NCBI RefSeq assembly: GCF_902859805.1
Contig: NZ_CADIKC010000001.1
Span: 1,674,001 to 1,738,000, forward strand
DNA from: Paraburkholderia sediminicola
GTDB taxonomy: Bacteria; Pseudomonadota; Gammaproteobacteria; Burkholderiales; Burkholderiaceae
Length of the DNA: 64,000 bases
Direction of reading: 5' to 3'
Of this stretch, positions 52,483 through 60,843 are shown piece after piece. The notes beneath the pieces are model-generated. The model made no database searches. It saw only the letters and a program-made list of their open reading frames with translations, and was not told the DNA's origin. The stretch's first letter is position 1; each line of letters begins with the position of its first letter. A program made the translations under genes and the position numbers.

Positions 52483-53268
52483 ATGGGCAACGCGCATACG
52501 CACTTGCGGATGCCGCACTATCATGAGCGAATGGATTCCGTACTCGTCAACTCCGTTCAGCATCATCCGGCCAATCAGAGCGGCCGCGACTTTGTCGTCG
52601 GCGATTTGCATGGCTGTGTCGATGCGTTGCGCTATCTGCTGCGCGACATCGCGTTCGATCCGGCGCGTGACCGGCTCTTTTCGGTCGGCGATCTGGTAGA
52701 CCGTGGTGAACATTCCGAGGAGGCTTTGGCTCTCCTCGACAAGCCGTGGTTTCACGCGGTGCTCGGCAATCATGAAGACACCTTGTGCGCTGTCGCCGAT
52801 GGGCGCGTGCGGCGCCAGTGGTGGTATGGAATTGGCGGGATATGGGCGGCGAGTTTGTCTGACGAACGTTTGCAGCAGTACGCCGAAAGACTGCGGCCAC
52901 TGCCGCTCGTGCGCGTGGTCGGCAGCGGTAAGGAGCGCTTCAATATTCTGCATGCCGAATTCTTCGGCACGGACGCCGAACTCGACGCCGGGAATTTTTC
53001 CGCGGAAACGCGCCAGCAATTGTTGTGGGGGCGGGATCTGGCCTTGGGCAATGGCGATCCGCAGCGGCAGCATGGGCTTTCACTGACCTATTGCGGTCAT
53101 ACGCCGATGCGTGACATCCAGCAGATCGGCTCGCAGATTTTCATCGACACCGGCGCATTCGGGCCCGGTGGCAAGCTGACCATCGTCGAGCCGCAGGCGT
53201 TGCGACGCTGGTCGATCTCGGTTGAGGCGGCGCGGGAGAGCGGGGCGGCGGCGTTGGCGCTGCCCTGA
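52483..53268 (+). CDS. PP2A-like serine/threonine phosphoesterase
   Basis: The calcineurin-like metallophosphatase motifs are all present: DFVVGDLHGCVD, SVGDLVDRGEHS, AVLGNHEDTLC, and further His ligands in NILHAEFF and YCGHTPM. This is the PrpA/PrpB or lambda phosphatase type, a two-metal cytoplasmic enzyme acting on phosphoproteins or small phosphoesters. The start is uncertain: ATG 52483 (weak AGGA), ATG 52510 or ATG 52531 would all leave the domain intact. It converges on the RES toxin gene. Confidence 0.9.
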   Translation: MGNAHTHLRMPHYHERMDSVLVNSVQHHPANQSGRDFVVGDLHGCVDALRYLLRDIAFDPARDRLFSVGDLVDRGEHSEEALALLDKPWFHAVLGNHEDTLCAVADGRVRRQWWYGIGGIWAASLSDERLQQYAERLRPLPLVRVVGSGKERFNILHAEFFGTDAELDAGNFSAETRQQLLWGRDLALGNGDPQRQHGLSLTYCGHTPMRDIQQIGSQIFIDTGAFGPGGKLTIVEPQALRRWSISVEAARESGAAALALP

Positions 53269-53289
53269 TCGTTTGGACTCTCCTGGCTC

Positions 53290-53991
53290 TTAGCCCACCT
53301 GATTGAGCTCGAACACGATATCGATGCTCGTGCCATTCCAGTTGTATTCCAGATACGCCGCGTGATGACAGTCGCGTAGCAGCGTGGTTCTGAACGCGGC
53401 GAGACACTCGCCTTCCTCATCCCGCACCGATGGATACACGATGCCTGGCGCGCCGCCCTCGCGCACGGCACGGCCGAGCGATTGTCCGGCGACATAGTCG
53501 TTGGGCGACAGCACCGCGAGATCGAGCGATGCGTCGCCGCGGATATCGACCACGTTGCCTTGCGCCACGACGGTGTAGAGCCGCATCTGCTGCCGCATGG
53601 GTGGCTCGGCGGTCGCTTCCAGAAATTTCCCGGTGTGATAGCGCGTCTCCGCGATCGCAGTGGCACGCGAACGGGCGCAATAGAACACGCCGTATGTGCC
53701 ATCAGAGAAGCGGCTGCCGAGCGGATTCAGGTGTGTCAACGCGGCCATGATCGGCCCATAGCCCGGACCGAAACGGCGCTCCTCGCGCGGCACGAGATCG
53801 AGTTCGCCGACTTCGGTGCGCAGGCGGTCGTTGGTCATCGCTTCGAGCGCGTAGAGAGCGTCGAAATCTTCGGGCGATGCAACCCGATCGAACAGATTGA
53901 CGGCCGGAAAGCGCGTTGGAATCACGCGATACGCGGGCGACCAGTCGAGCGGCGCGCTGCGCCAGCGGTGCTGCCAATGCGGTTCTGTCAC
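53290..53991 (-). CDS. RES-domain toxin
   Basis: The 233-residue product carries the RES fold: an Arg in AYRVIPTRFPAVNLFDR, GVFYCARSRATAIAETRYHT with the Tyr and Glu, and later LSPNDYVAG and GIVYPSVRDEEGECLAAF. RES toxins are ADP-ribosyltransferase-like; characterised members degrade NAD+ or ADP-ribosylate a metabolic enzyme. The GTG start overlaps the antitoxin stop (GTGA), so translation is coupled. The order antitoxin then toxin is the normal one for Xre/RES loci. Confidence 0.9.
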   Translation of the reverse strand: MTEPHWQHRWRSAPLDWSPAYRVIPTRFPAVNLFDRVASPEDFDALYALEAMTNDRLRTEVGELDLVPREERRFGPGYGPIMAALTHLNPLGSRFSDGTYGVFYCARSRATAIAETRYHTGKFLEATAEPPMRQQMRLYTVVAQGNVVDIRGDASLDLAVLSPNDYVAGQSLGRAVREGGAPGIVYPSVRDEEGECLAAFRTTLLRDCHHAAYLEYNWNGTSIDIVFELNQVG

Positions 53992-54425
53992 GCCCAGCCG
54001 CCTCGCATCGCGTCAAGATACTGGCGCACGGCCACGAGATCGCTGATATTGCCGGCCAGCATGCGGTCCAACGCGCGGCGGCCGCCGAACGGCGGCGCGC
54101 TGTTGGGGCGCTTGATCCAGGTGTCGGCGGCGCCAGGCTGTGGCAGCAGGATTTGCAGCGCCTTATAGATACCAAGCAGCAGCGACAGGCGTTCCAGCGT
54201 GTCGCGCCCGACACGCGCGGTTCCCGGCGCGGATTTCCATTTGAAGTAGGTGGAACGGCCCGGCGAGCCGAGCAACACGATCTGCTCCTCGGCGCTCAAA
54301 TCCCAGTCTCGCGCGATGTTGAAGAACGCGCGCAGGCCTGCCGCCGACATTTCCGTAAGCGTGGGTTCCGAAACCGGCCGGCGGATGGGCGGTTCGGGCT
54401 GGGTAATGCGGGCGGCGTGAGCCAT
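53988..54425 (-). CDS. Xre/MbcA/ParS-type antitoxin
   Basis: The 145-residue product has an N-terminal Xre-like part (about 25-75, including LRAFFNIARDWDLSAEEQIV and STYFKWKS) and a C-terminal DUF2384-type toxin-binding part (about 75-145, with LLLGIYKALQILLP, GGRRALDRMLAGN and VRQYLDAMRGG). Such proteins bind the RES toxin and repress the operon. AAGGA precedes the ATG. Its promoter shares the short gap with the divergent secreted-protein gene. Confidence 0.9.
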   Translation of the reverse strand: MAHAARITQPEPPIRRPVSEPTLTEMSAAGLRAFFNIARDWDLSAEEQIVLLGSPGRSTYFKWKSAPGTARVGRDTLERLSLLLGIYKALQILLPQPGAADTWIKRPNSAPPFGGRRALDRMLAGNISDLVAVRQYLDAMRGGWA

Positions 54426-54537
54426 GATGGGGTGAGTCCTTATTTGTACTTGTTGTTGATATTAGTCTAAAAATGGATTTTTGCAAGAGAATATAATCCC
54501 GGCTCGTTATGAAGTCGAAGATCAGGAGAAGCAGGAG

Positions 54538-55146
54538 ATGTGGGTTCGAGCAGTAGCAACGGCAGTTGCAGTGTGGTGTGTGTCCGGGGCGGCAATGGCC
54601 GCTGGTTATGCGGAAGTGTGGAATCCGCCCGAATCGGCCGGACATACGGCGAAGCACGCAAAGAAAACGACGGGTGCCGCCAAGATCAAGTCTACCGCCG
54701 GCGCAAAGGCTGGTTCGAAGCAGGCGGCGAAGGGTCAGCATGGGACGCAACGGGTTGCGTCTGCGTCGAAGAGTGGTGCCAGGCCGGCGGCGCACGGCAG
54801 CGTGAAGAAGGTCGCCGCGAGGAATGCTGGCCACAGTGGCGCGGTGAAGGGCGCGGGCAAACCCAAGTCGAAGGCAGCGGTGGTGGCGCAGGGCAAGAAG
54901 CCGCACGCAAAACTCGCTCAAGCGAAACCGGCTCAAGGCCGGATCATGCACGCCGACCTGGTTCAAGGCCATGCGGCGCATGGCAAGGTGGTCAATGTGG
55001 CGGCGAAAACCAGTGCGGCCAAACCGGCCGTGGTTCACACGAACGCGCCTGCCAAGGCTGCAAACGTAGCGGCGAGTCCCGCGGCGCCCGCGCCCGCTAA
55101 TCCGGCGACTGCCAGCAGCGGTTCGTTGCCACCGATCCTCCACTGA
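54538..55146 (+). CDS. Ala/Lys-rich exported protein of unknown function
   Basis: The 202-residue product has a signal peptide (MWVRAVATAVAVWCVSGAAMAAG, cut after AMA) and a mature part of low complexity. About residues 40-190 are made largely of Ala, Lys, Gly and His, with a Pro/Ala tail. The charge is strongly positive, similar in composition to histone H1-like or nucleic-acid/polyanion binding tails, but placed outside the cytoplasm. AGGAG at 54524-54528 supports this start; the frame is open to 54481. TATAAT at 54492-54497 is a possible -10 box. I do not recognise the family. Confidence 0.65.
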   Translation: MWVRAVATAVAVWCVSGAAMAAGYAEVWNPPESAGHTAKHAKKTTGAAKIKSTAGAKAGSKQAAKGQHGTQRVASASKSGARPAAHGSVKKVAARNAGHSGAVKGAGKPKSKAAVVAQGKKPHAKLAQAKPAQGRIMHADLVQGHAAHGKVVNVAAKTSAAKPAVVHTNAPAKAANVAASPAAPAPANPATASSGSLPPILH

Positions 55147-55159
55147 CCTTCTGTTCCAT

Positions 55160-56083
55160 TCAGGCGGCGCGTTTGCGTTTGGCCTTGGCGCCCGGCGGAC
55201 CCAAGGCGGTGCGGCCGAGTTCGACGATGCGCGCCGAGAGCTTTTCGAGGCGCGGCGACTGGACCTTCCAGGCGTGCCAGTACAACTCGACGTCGGTGGG
55301 TTGCTTCGGCGCAAGGTCAACCAGTTCGCCGCGCTCGACGGCATCGCCGAATTCCAGTTCGGGCACCATGCCATAAGCGAGGCCGCGCTGGATCGCCATG
55401 TAGCGCGGCACCGGCGCGGGCACGTAGTGGCACGGATAAGCTTCCGGCGGCAGGCCGAAGCGCGTCTCGAGAAAGCGCGCCTGCAGCGCGTCTTTGCGTG
55501 AGGACAGGATGACCGGCGCGCGCCGCGCGCTTTCACGCGTCAAGCCATTTGGAAACCATCTCTCGACGAACGCTGCTGATGCCACCAGCCGGTAGCGCAT
55601 CGCGCCAAGCCGTTCCGCGAAGCAACCGCGCATCGGCGCCGGTTCGGTGGTGATACAGCCGATTGCGAGGCCTGAGGCGAGCAGTGCGTGGGTGTGGTCC
55701 TGGTCGTCGACGGTCAGATCGAGCAGCACGTTTTCCTGCAACAGGATTTCGGAGAGCGCGGGGAAAAACCATGTGGACAGCGTATCTGCGTTGACGGCGG
55801 CGGCGACGTTCAGCAGCGCTTCGTTGGCGCCTGCGAGATCGCCGGCGAAGTCGTCTTCGAGGAGGGCGGCGCGCCGTAGATATTGCAACAGACGCTGGCC
55901 CATCTGCGTCGCGCGACATGGACGCGTGCGCACGATCAGCGGATTGCCCAGGCGCGTTTCGAGCGCCCGCACACGCTGCGATACTGCGGACGACGTGATG
56001 TTCAGGCGCACGGCTGCCTGCTCGAAGCTGCCGGTTTCGATGACCGCGCGGACGGCGGCGGTTTGTCGGGGGTCGAGGTCCAC
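55160..56083 (-). CDS. argP: LysR family regulator, ArgP-like
   Basis: The 307-residue product starts (GTG) DLDPRQTAAVRAVIETGSFE and continues with ITSSAVSQRVRALETRLGNP, the ArgP/IciA pattern. The ligand domain has GCITTEPAPMRGCF and KDALQARFLETRFGL, also ArgP-like. ArgP senses Arg and Lys and activates the basic amino acid exporter ArgO/LysE in other bacteria. Here no LysE-type gene is adjacent: the next gene is another LysR on the same strand and the other neighbour is convergent. The C-terminus is a basic tail (KAKRKRAA). Confidence 0.85.
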   Translation of the reverse strand: MDLDPRQTAAVRAVIETGSFEQAAVRLNITSSAVSQRVRALETRLGNPLIVRTRPCRATQMGQRLLQYLRRAALLEDDFAGDLAGANEALLNVAAAVNADTLSTWFFPALSEILLQENVLLDLTVDDQDHTHALLASGLAIGCITTEPAPMRGCFAERLGAMRYRLVASAAFVERWFPNGLTRESARRAPVILSSRKDALQARFLETRFGLPPEAYPCHYVPAPVPRYMAIQRGLAYGMVPELEFGDAVERGELVDLAPKQPTDVELYWHAWKVQSPRLEKLSARIVELGRTALGPPGAKAKRKRAA

Positions 56084-56172
56084 TGTTCTGTTTTTAAGTG
56101 AAATGGTTAACTTTCCAGCTTAAGCCATAGCCGGCGAACTTTATTCATGGTTTAGGGCGAGAAGTCGTTTTG

Positions 56173-57024
56173 TCATTGCGTTGCCAACCCATTCGTCACC
56201 AACCGCAACGTCTCCATCGACCGCGTATCCCTCACGCGCGAATGCAGGGTCACGCGTGATTCCGGCAGCGGCGGCAAGCCCAGCCGTGCACCGACATCGA
56301 TCAAGCCACGCGGCGCCACTCTGCGCGCCAGCGGCGACACCGCAAGACCAGCCGCGACCGCGGCGCCGACGGCAGCCACTCCGCCACCGACGAACACTTC
56401 CTGCCATGCAATCCCTGCCTCATTCAGCGTGTGCAGCGCGACGTCGCGCACATTGCACGGCGGACTCAGCAGCGCCAGCCCCAACGGCTCGCCGACGCGC
56501 GGCAGCCATTCCGGCGTGGCGAGCCAGCCGAGCGGCTCGCTGAACAGCACTTGTGCGTCGTCGCGCGGCGGCTCATCGGCGCCGTAGCGAATGATCACTG
56601 CGTCGAGGCGCCGTTCATCGAATTGAGCGAGCAGCGCCGCAGACATGCCCAGATGCAATTCGACCACCAGACCCGAATCATGCGCGTTGAGCCGCGCGAG
56701 CAACTGCGGCAAGTTCGTTCCGGCGACGTGCTCGCTCAGCCCCAGCGTGAGCCGCCGACGCTCCACGGACAACGAACCCAGCGCCCGCTCATGTGCACCC
56801 AGCAGATCGCGGGCCGCGCCAAGGAACGCATTGCCATCCGCGGAAAGGCGCACGACACGCGGCGTACGCTCCAATAACTGCTTGCCGAGATGCGCCTCCA
56901 GCCGTTTCAGCTTCAGGCTGACGGCCGATTGCGTGGTATCGAGCGCGTCCGCAGCCCGTGTGAAGCTGCGCAGATCGGCGACCAGCACGAAAGCGCGCAC
57001 CGCATCGAGATCGAGGACTTTCAT
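56173..57024 (-). CDS. LysR family transcriptional regulator
   Basis: The product (283 residues from the ATG at 57024) begins MKVLDLDAVRAFVLVADLRS and has the LysR helix-turn-helix SFTRAADALDTTQSAVSLKL (about 20-40). The C-terminal effector domain is normal in length. The frame extends to 57066 but the extra residues are unlike LysR. It is divergent from the tautomerase gene, which it probably controls; the 100-base gap has a weak AGCC-N6-GGCT dyad at 57047-57060. Confidence 0.9.
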   Translation of the reverse strand: MKVLDLDAVRAFVLVADLRSFTRAADALDTTQSAVSLKLKRLEAHLGKQLLERTPRVVRLSADGNAFLGAARDLLGAHERALGSLSVERRRLTLGLSEHVAGTNLPQLLARLNAHDSGLVVELHLGMSAALLAQFDERRLDAVIIRYGADEPPRDDAQVLFSEPLGWLATPEWLPRVGEPLGLALLSPPCNVRDVALHTLNEAGIAWQEVFVGGGVAAVGAAVAAGLAVSPLARRVAPRGLIDVGARLGLPPLPESRVTLHSRVRDTRSMETLRLVTNGLATQ

Positions 57025-57124
57025 TTCAGTTGGATATGGATGAAATAGCCAAAGATGGCTGTTCATTATGACTGAGTCCGCCTAAGCTGTGTTTACCCAA
57101 TCACTGCAACCAAGGAGTTTCATC

Positions 57125-57508
57125 ATGCCGCTTACACGAATCGCATTGCGCGCCGGCAAGTCAGAGGAATACCGGAAGGCGCTGACGGAGAGCATCCAGC
57201 GTTCGCTGGTGGAGACGTGCAATGTGCCGAAAGACGACATCTTTATGCTGATCACCGAGCACGATGCCGGCAATTTTGTGTACGACAAGCAGTATCTGAA
57301 CATCGAACGCAGCGACGATCTCGTGGTGATTCAGATCACGTTCAACAACACGCGTACGCTCGAACAGAAGAAGGCGCTGTATAAGCGCATGGCGGATGAA
57401 CTGGCGGAGTCGCCGGGGCTGCGACGAGAGGATGTGTTCATCAATCTCGTCGAGGTGCTGAAGGAGAACTGGTCGTTCGGTAATGGGATCGCGCAGTACG
57501 CGCTTTGA
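57125..57508 (+). CDS. Tautomerase family protein
   Basis: The 127-residue product begins MPLTRIALRAGKSEEYRKAL. After Met removal, the N-terminal Pro is the catalytic base of the 4-oxalocrotonate tautomerase/MIF superfamily. NERSDDLVVIQITFN-like strands (residues about 60-75, IERSDDLVVIQITFNN) and the C-terminal FINLVEVLKENWSFGNG follow the double-length trimeric type. AAGGAG is well placed before the ATG at 57125. The natural substrate is unknown. Probable target of the divergent LysR. Confidence 0.88.
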   Translation: MPLTRIALRAGKSEEYRKALTESIQRSLVETCNVPKDDIFMLITEHDAGNFVYDKQYLNIERSDDLVVIQITFNNTRTLEQKKALYKRMADELAESPGLRREDVFINLVEVLKENWSFGNGIAQYAL

Positions 57509-57641
57509 GTGACTGACGAACTCAAGTGGCCTGCGCGTAACTGAGGCGGGTGGGAATGGATGCGCGAGGCAGCCAGACAGGCAGCGATGCGTCGCTATAA
57601 TGGTTCGCTGTCCTTTCCTAACCCACCGACACGCTGCCGCC

Positions 57642-58478
57642 ATGACATCCGACCGCATCGATCCATCCCACGAAGCCCTCGAACTCGGCGGCTCCGTCTG
57701 GTTTAAAGCAGGCGCGCAAACGCTCGGCGGCGCGTCGCGGATCGCGCTGCTCGCGGCGATCGGCGAGACCGGTTCGATCACCAGCGCGGCGAAAGCCATT
57801 GGCATGAGCTACAAAGGTGCGTGGGACGCCGTCGACACAATGAACAACCTCGCCGGTGAGCCGCTCGTCGTGCGCTCGACCGGCGGCAAAGGCGGTGGCG
57901 GCACGATACTCACGCCACGCGCTGTGAAGCTGATCGATACGTTTCGGGCGGTTGAACGCGAGCATCGGCGTTTTCTCGAACGCGCGGGTGCGGCGATCGA
58001 AGGCTTTGCCACGGATTGGGACCTGATCGGCCGCATCGGCGTGAAAACGAGCGCGCGCAATCAGCTTTATGGCACGGTGTCGGCCATCACGCGTGGGACG
58101 GTCAACGATGAAGTGTCGCTGGCGCTGCCAGGCGACCATACGATCGTCGCCGTAGTCACGCATGAAAGTACCGAGACGTTGGGCCTCGCTGTGGGGGCGG
58201 CGGCGTTTGCGTTGATCAAGGCGTCGTGGGTGGTGCTGTTTGTCGAAGACGAAGCCGGTGCGCCGCTGAAGCTCTCTGCGCGCAATCAGTTGCGCGGCAC
58301 CGTGCAGAGCGTGAAGCGCGGGGCGGTCAATGCGGAGGTGTCGCTGCTATTGGACGGCGGCGCGGTGATTACCGCGGTCGTCACGAATCAAAGCGTCGAT
58401 ACGCTCGGACTTGTGGAAGGCGGGATCGCGGTCGCGGTATTCAAGGCGTCGAGCGTGATTCTCGGCGTGAAGGATTGA
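57642..58478 (+). CDS. modE: Molybdate-responsive regulator ModE
   Basis: The product (278 residues) has an N-terminal winged helix (about 22-110: RIALLAAIGETGSITSAAKA, then MSYKGAWDAVDTMNNL) and two TOBE/Mop repeats (about 130-205 and 210-278), starting KTSARNQLYGTVSAI and KLSARNQLRGTVQSV, each ending with a VVxxxSxETLGL/SVDTLGL block. ModE dimers bind molybdate and repress the modABC promoter. It converges with modC, with 20 bases between stops. The frame extends to 57600 but MTSDRIDP is the preferred start. Confidence 0.94.
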   Translation: MTSDRIDPSHEALELGGSVWFKAGAQTLGGASRIALLAAIGETGSITSAAKAIGMSYKGAWDAVDTMNNLAGEPLVVRSTGGKGGGGTILTPRAVKLIDTFRAVEREHRRFLERAGAAIEGFATDWDLIGRIGVKTSARNQLYGTVSAITRGTVNDEVSLALPGDHTIVAVVTHESTETLGLAVGAAAFALIKASWVVLFVEDEAGAPLKLSARNQLRGTVQSVKRGAVNAEVSLLLDGGAVITAVVTNQSVDTLGLVEGGIAVAVFKASSVILGVKD

Positions 58479-58498
58479 ATGAGCCAGGAGCGCTGACG

Positions 58499-59200
58499 TT
58501 ATGGCACGCTGCGCTCGTACCCAGCAAACGGATGGTTTTCACGCACACAACCATCGCTGACCTGCACGACCTGATCGCCAAACGCGGCGACATCGTCGGG
58601 ATCGTGCGTGATCAACACCATCGGAATGTCGAGCCGCGTTTGCAGGTCCGACAACTCGCTCCGCATACGCTGACGCAGCGCGCTATCGAGTGCGGAAAAC
58701 GGTTCGTCCAGCAATAGCAGGCGAGGCTCAGCGACGAGCGCCCGCGCCAGCGCCACGCGCTGCTTCTGTCCACCCGAAAGCTGTGCCGGATGATTTCCCG
58801 CCACACTCTTCAACTCGAGCGCATCGAGCCAGTAATCGACTTGCGGGTGCGAGATTCGCGCGCGCGGATTGAGCCAACCCTGCTGCAAACCGAAGCCGAT
58901 GTTTTGCCGCACGTTCAGATGCGGAAACAGCGCGTAGTCCTGAAACAGATACGCGATCTTGCGTGCCTGCGGTTTCTGATCGATGTTGCGCGCGCTGTCG
59001 AACAACGCGTTGCCGTGCAGCGTGATCGTCCCTTCGTCGGGACGCAGCAAGCCGGCGATGGCCTGCAGCGTCAAACTCTTCCCCGCGCCGGACGGCCCGA
59101 ACAGCACGACGCGCTGCGTGGTCGCCTTGAACGCGACGTCGAGCGTGAAATGGCGCTCGGCGCTCTCGAAAGTCTTGCGGATGTCGACGGTAAGCAACAT
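58499..59200 (-). CDS. modC: Molybdate ABC transporter ATP-binding protein (no TOBE domain)
   Basis: The 233-residue product has Walker A FGPSGAGKSLTLQ, Q-loop YLFQDYALFPHL, signature AQLSGGQKQRVALARAL, Walker B LLLLDEPFSALD and a switch His in LITHDPDDV. ModC proteins are usually about 350 residues with a C-terminal TOBE (Mop) domain; this one stops after the ABC domain. ModE, with two TOBE repeats, is adjacent. It powers molybdate uptake with ModB. Its start follows the modB stop by one base. Confidence 0.92.
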   Translation of the reverse strand: MLLTVDIRKTFESAERHFTLDVAFKATTQRVVLFGPSGAGKSLTLQAIAGLLRPDEGTITLHGNALFDSARNIDQKPQARKIAYLFQDYALFPHLNVRQNIGFGLQQGWLNPRARISHPQVDYWLDALELKSVAGNHPAQLSGGQKQRVALARALVAEPRLLLLDEPFSALDSALRQRMRSELSDLQTRLDIPMVLITHDPDDVAAFGDQVVQVSDGCVRENHPFAGYERSVP

Positions 59201-59201
59201 A

Positions 59202-59876
59202 TCAGCGGGACGTCAAAAGCGTGTGCTGCGGCACCAGACGGCCCGCCAGCAACAGGATCACGACACACGTCGCCGAAGTCACGAGCACGAGAAAATTGGC
59301 GGTGCTGTCGTCGCCGGCCTGCACGGCTGAATAGACCGCAACCGAAAGCGTCTGCGTGCGTCCCGGCAAATTGCCCGCGATCATCAGCGTTGCGCCGAAT
59401 TCGCCGAGCGCCCGCGCAAACGCCAGCAGACCGCCGGCGAGAATGCCGCGGGCGGCGAGCGGCAGTGTCACGCGAAAGAAGACCGCCGTTTCGCTGACGC
59501 CGAGCGTGCGCGCGGCTCGCTCGAGTTGCGGATCGACGGATTCGAAGGCGGCGCGCGCCGACTTCAGCACGAGCGGAAACGCCACCACCGTCGACGCGAT
59601 CACCGCACCCTGCCAGGTGAACACCAACTGGATATCGAGCTTGTCGAGCCACCCGCCGATCACGCCGCGCCGTCCGAGCAGGACCAGCAGGTAGTAGCCG
59701 AGCACGGTGGGCGGCAAAACGAGGGGCAGCATGAGCAGCGAATCGATCACATCGCGCGCGCCCGAGCGCCAGCGCGACAAACCGAAACCGGCCGCGACGC
59801 CGAACACCAGATTGAGCGCGGTGGCCCAGCCCGCCACTTTCAGTGACAGCAGGAGCGGAATCCAGGCCTGTTGCAT
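59202..59876 (-). CDS. modB: Molybdate ABC transporter permease
   Basis: The 224-residue product has about five membrane spans and the ModB pattern: SLLMLPLVLPPTVLGYYLLV and the EAA-type coupling loop ERAARTLGVSETAVFFRVTL. It forms the inner-membrane channel for molybdate with ModC. It lies 18 bases after modA and one base before modC. Confidence 0.95.
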   Translation of the reverse strand: MQQAWIPLLLSLKVAGWATALNLVFGVAAGFGLSRWRSGARDVIDSLLMLPLVLPPTVLGYYLLVLLGRRGVIGGWLDKLDIQLVFTWQGAVIASTVVAFPLVLKSARAAFESVDPQLERAARTLGVSETAVFFRVTLPLAARGILAGGLLAFARALGEFGATLMIAGNLPGRTQTLSVAVYSAVQAGDDSTANFLVLVTSATCVVILLLAGRLVPQHTLLTSR

Positions 59877-59894
59877 GTGCGTGCGGTACCCAGG

Positions 59895-60668
59895 TTAATG
59901 CGCGGGCTTGAAGCCGTATTTCGCGAGCACGGCCTGGCCGGCCGGCGAGAGCACAAAGTTAATGAAGGCCTGCGCGTCGGCCGCATGACGGCTGCCTTCG
60001 ACCTGCGCGATCGGATAGGTAATCGGCGTTTGCGTCGGCACATTCATCGCGACCTTGACCTTGTCCGGCATGACAGCGGCATCGGTGCTGAACACGAAGC
60101 CGGCGTCAACTTCACCGCGCGACACATAGTCCAGGCTCTGGCGTACGTTCGATGCCAGCACGGCTTTCGCGCTGACTGCGTCCCACACGCCTGCGGCTTG
60201 TAGCGCGCCCTGCGTATAGCGGCCGACCGGCACCGAAGCCGGATCGCCATAAGCCACGCGCTTCACATTCGCCGACGTCAGCTCGTTCAGCGAGGCCGGC
60301 GCGAAATGGCTGTCGGTCGGCACGATCAGCACCAGCGAATTGGCGGCAAAGTCCTTACGCGTAGCCGGAACGATCACTTTTTCCGCCGCGGCCTTGTCCA
60401 TCGCTTTCTGATCCGCCGAGGCGAACACGTCGGCGGGCGCTCCCTTGACGATTTGCTGCATCAGCACGTCGGACGCGCCGAAGTTCAACAGCACCTTGGT
60501 GCCCGGATGCTGCTGTTCGAAGACCTCGCTCACTGCTTTGAACGCGTTGGTGAGACTGGCGGCGGCGGAGACCACCAGTTCGTCGGCACGTGCGTTGGCG
60601 CTGACGGCAACGGAGATGGCGCTGGCGATGAACAGCGCGTGTTTCACAAGGCGGCGGGACAGTGTCAT
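59895..60668 (-). CDS. modA: Molybdate-binding periplasmic protein
   Basis: ModA (257 residues) has a signal peptide (about 1-28, ending SANARA) and the family blocks VVSAAASLTNAFKAVSEVFE, LLNFGASDVLMQQIVKGAPA, DVFASADQKAMDKA and YVSRGEVDAGFVFSTDA, whose Ser/Asp/Val-rich loops hold molybdate or tungstate. First gene of modABC; a possible ModE site lies about 40-70 bases before the ATG. Confidence 0.95.
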   Translation of the reverse strand: MTLSRRLVKHALFIASAISVAVSANARADELVVSAAASLTNAFKAVSEVFEQQHPGTKVLLNFGASDVLMQQIVKGAPADVFASADQKAMDKAAAEKVIVPATRKDFAANSLVLIVPTDSHFAPASLNELTSANVKRVAYGDPASVPVGRYTQGALQAAGVWDAVSAKAVLASNVRQSLDYVSRGEVDAGFVFSTDAAVMPDKVKVAMNVPTQTPITYPIAQVEGSRHAADAQAFINFVLSPAGQAVLAKYGFKPAH

Positions 60669-60710
60669 GAAGGCTGGATGTCCGGCGGAGGCCGGAGCGG
60701 CGGGTTAAAA

Positions 60711-60740
60711 CGCTATCGTAATATATGAAAGGTTATAGCG
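60711..60740. promoter_or_regulatory. Possible ModE operator (Mo box)
   Basis: CGCTAT (60711-60716) and ATAGCG (60735-60740) are an inverted repeat of the ModE half-site type upstream of modA. The bases between are A/T-rich (ATATAT) and probably include the modA -10. The 18-base spacing is longer than the 12 I count in the E. coli modA operator, so the match is partial. Confidence 0.5.
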
Positions 60741-60843
60741 GTACCCATGACGATTATTCAGTTGCACGCATAAAGCGGCCCGCGAGCTGCGCATCGGCAG
60801 GCGTGGGCTTCAGTTGCGGAACAGGAAATCGATTGAACGTGCT

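Noticed and set aside
57047..57060. AGCC-N6-GGCT dyad as a LysR operator before the tautomerase gene
   Set aside because: The arms are only 4 bp and do not give a T-N11-A pattern; it is noted in the gene entry but not called as a site.
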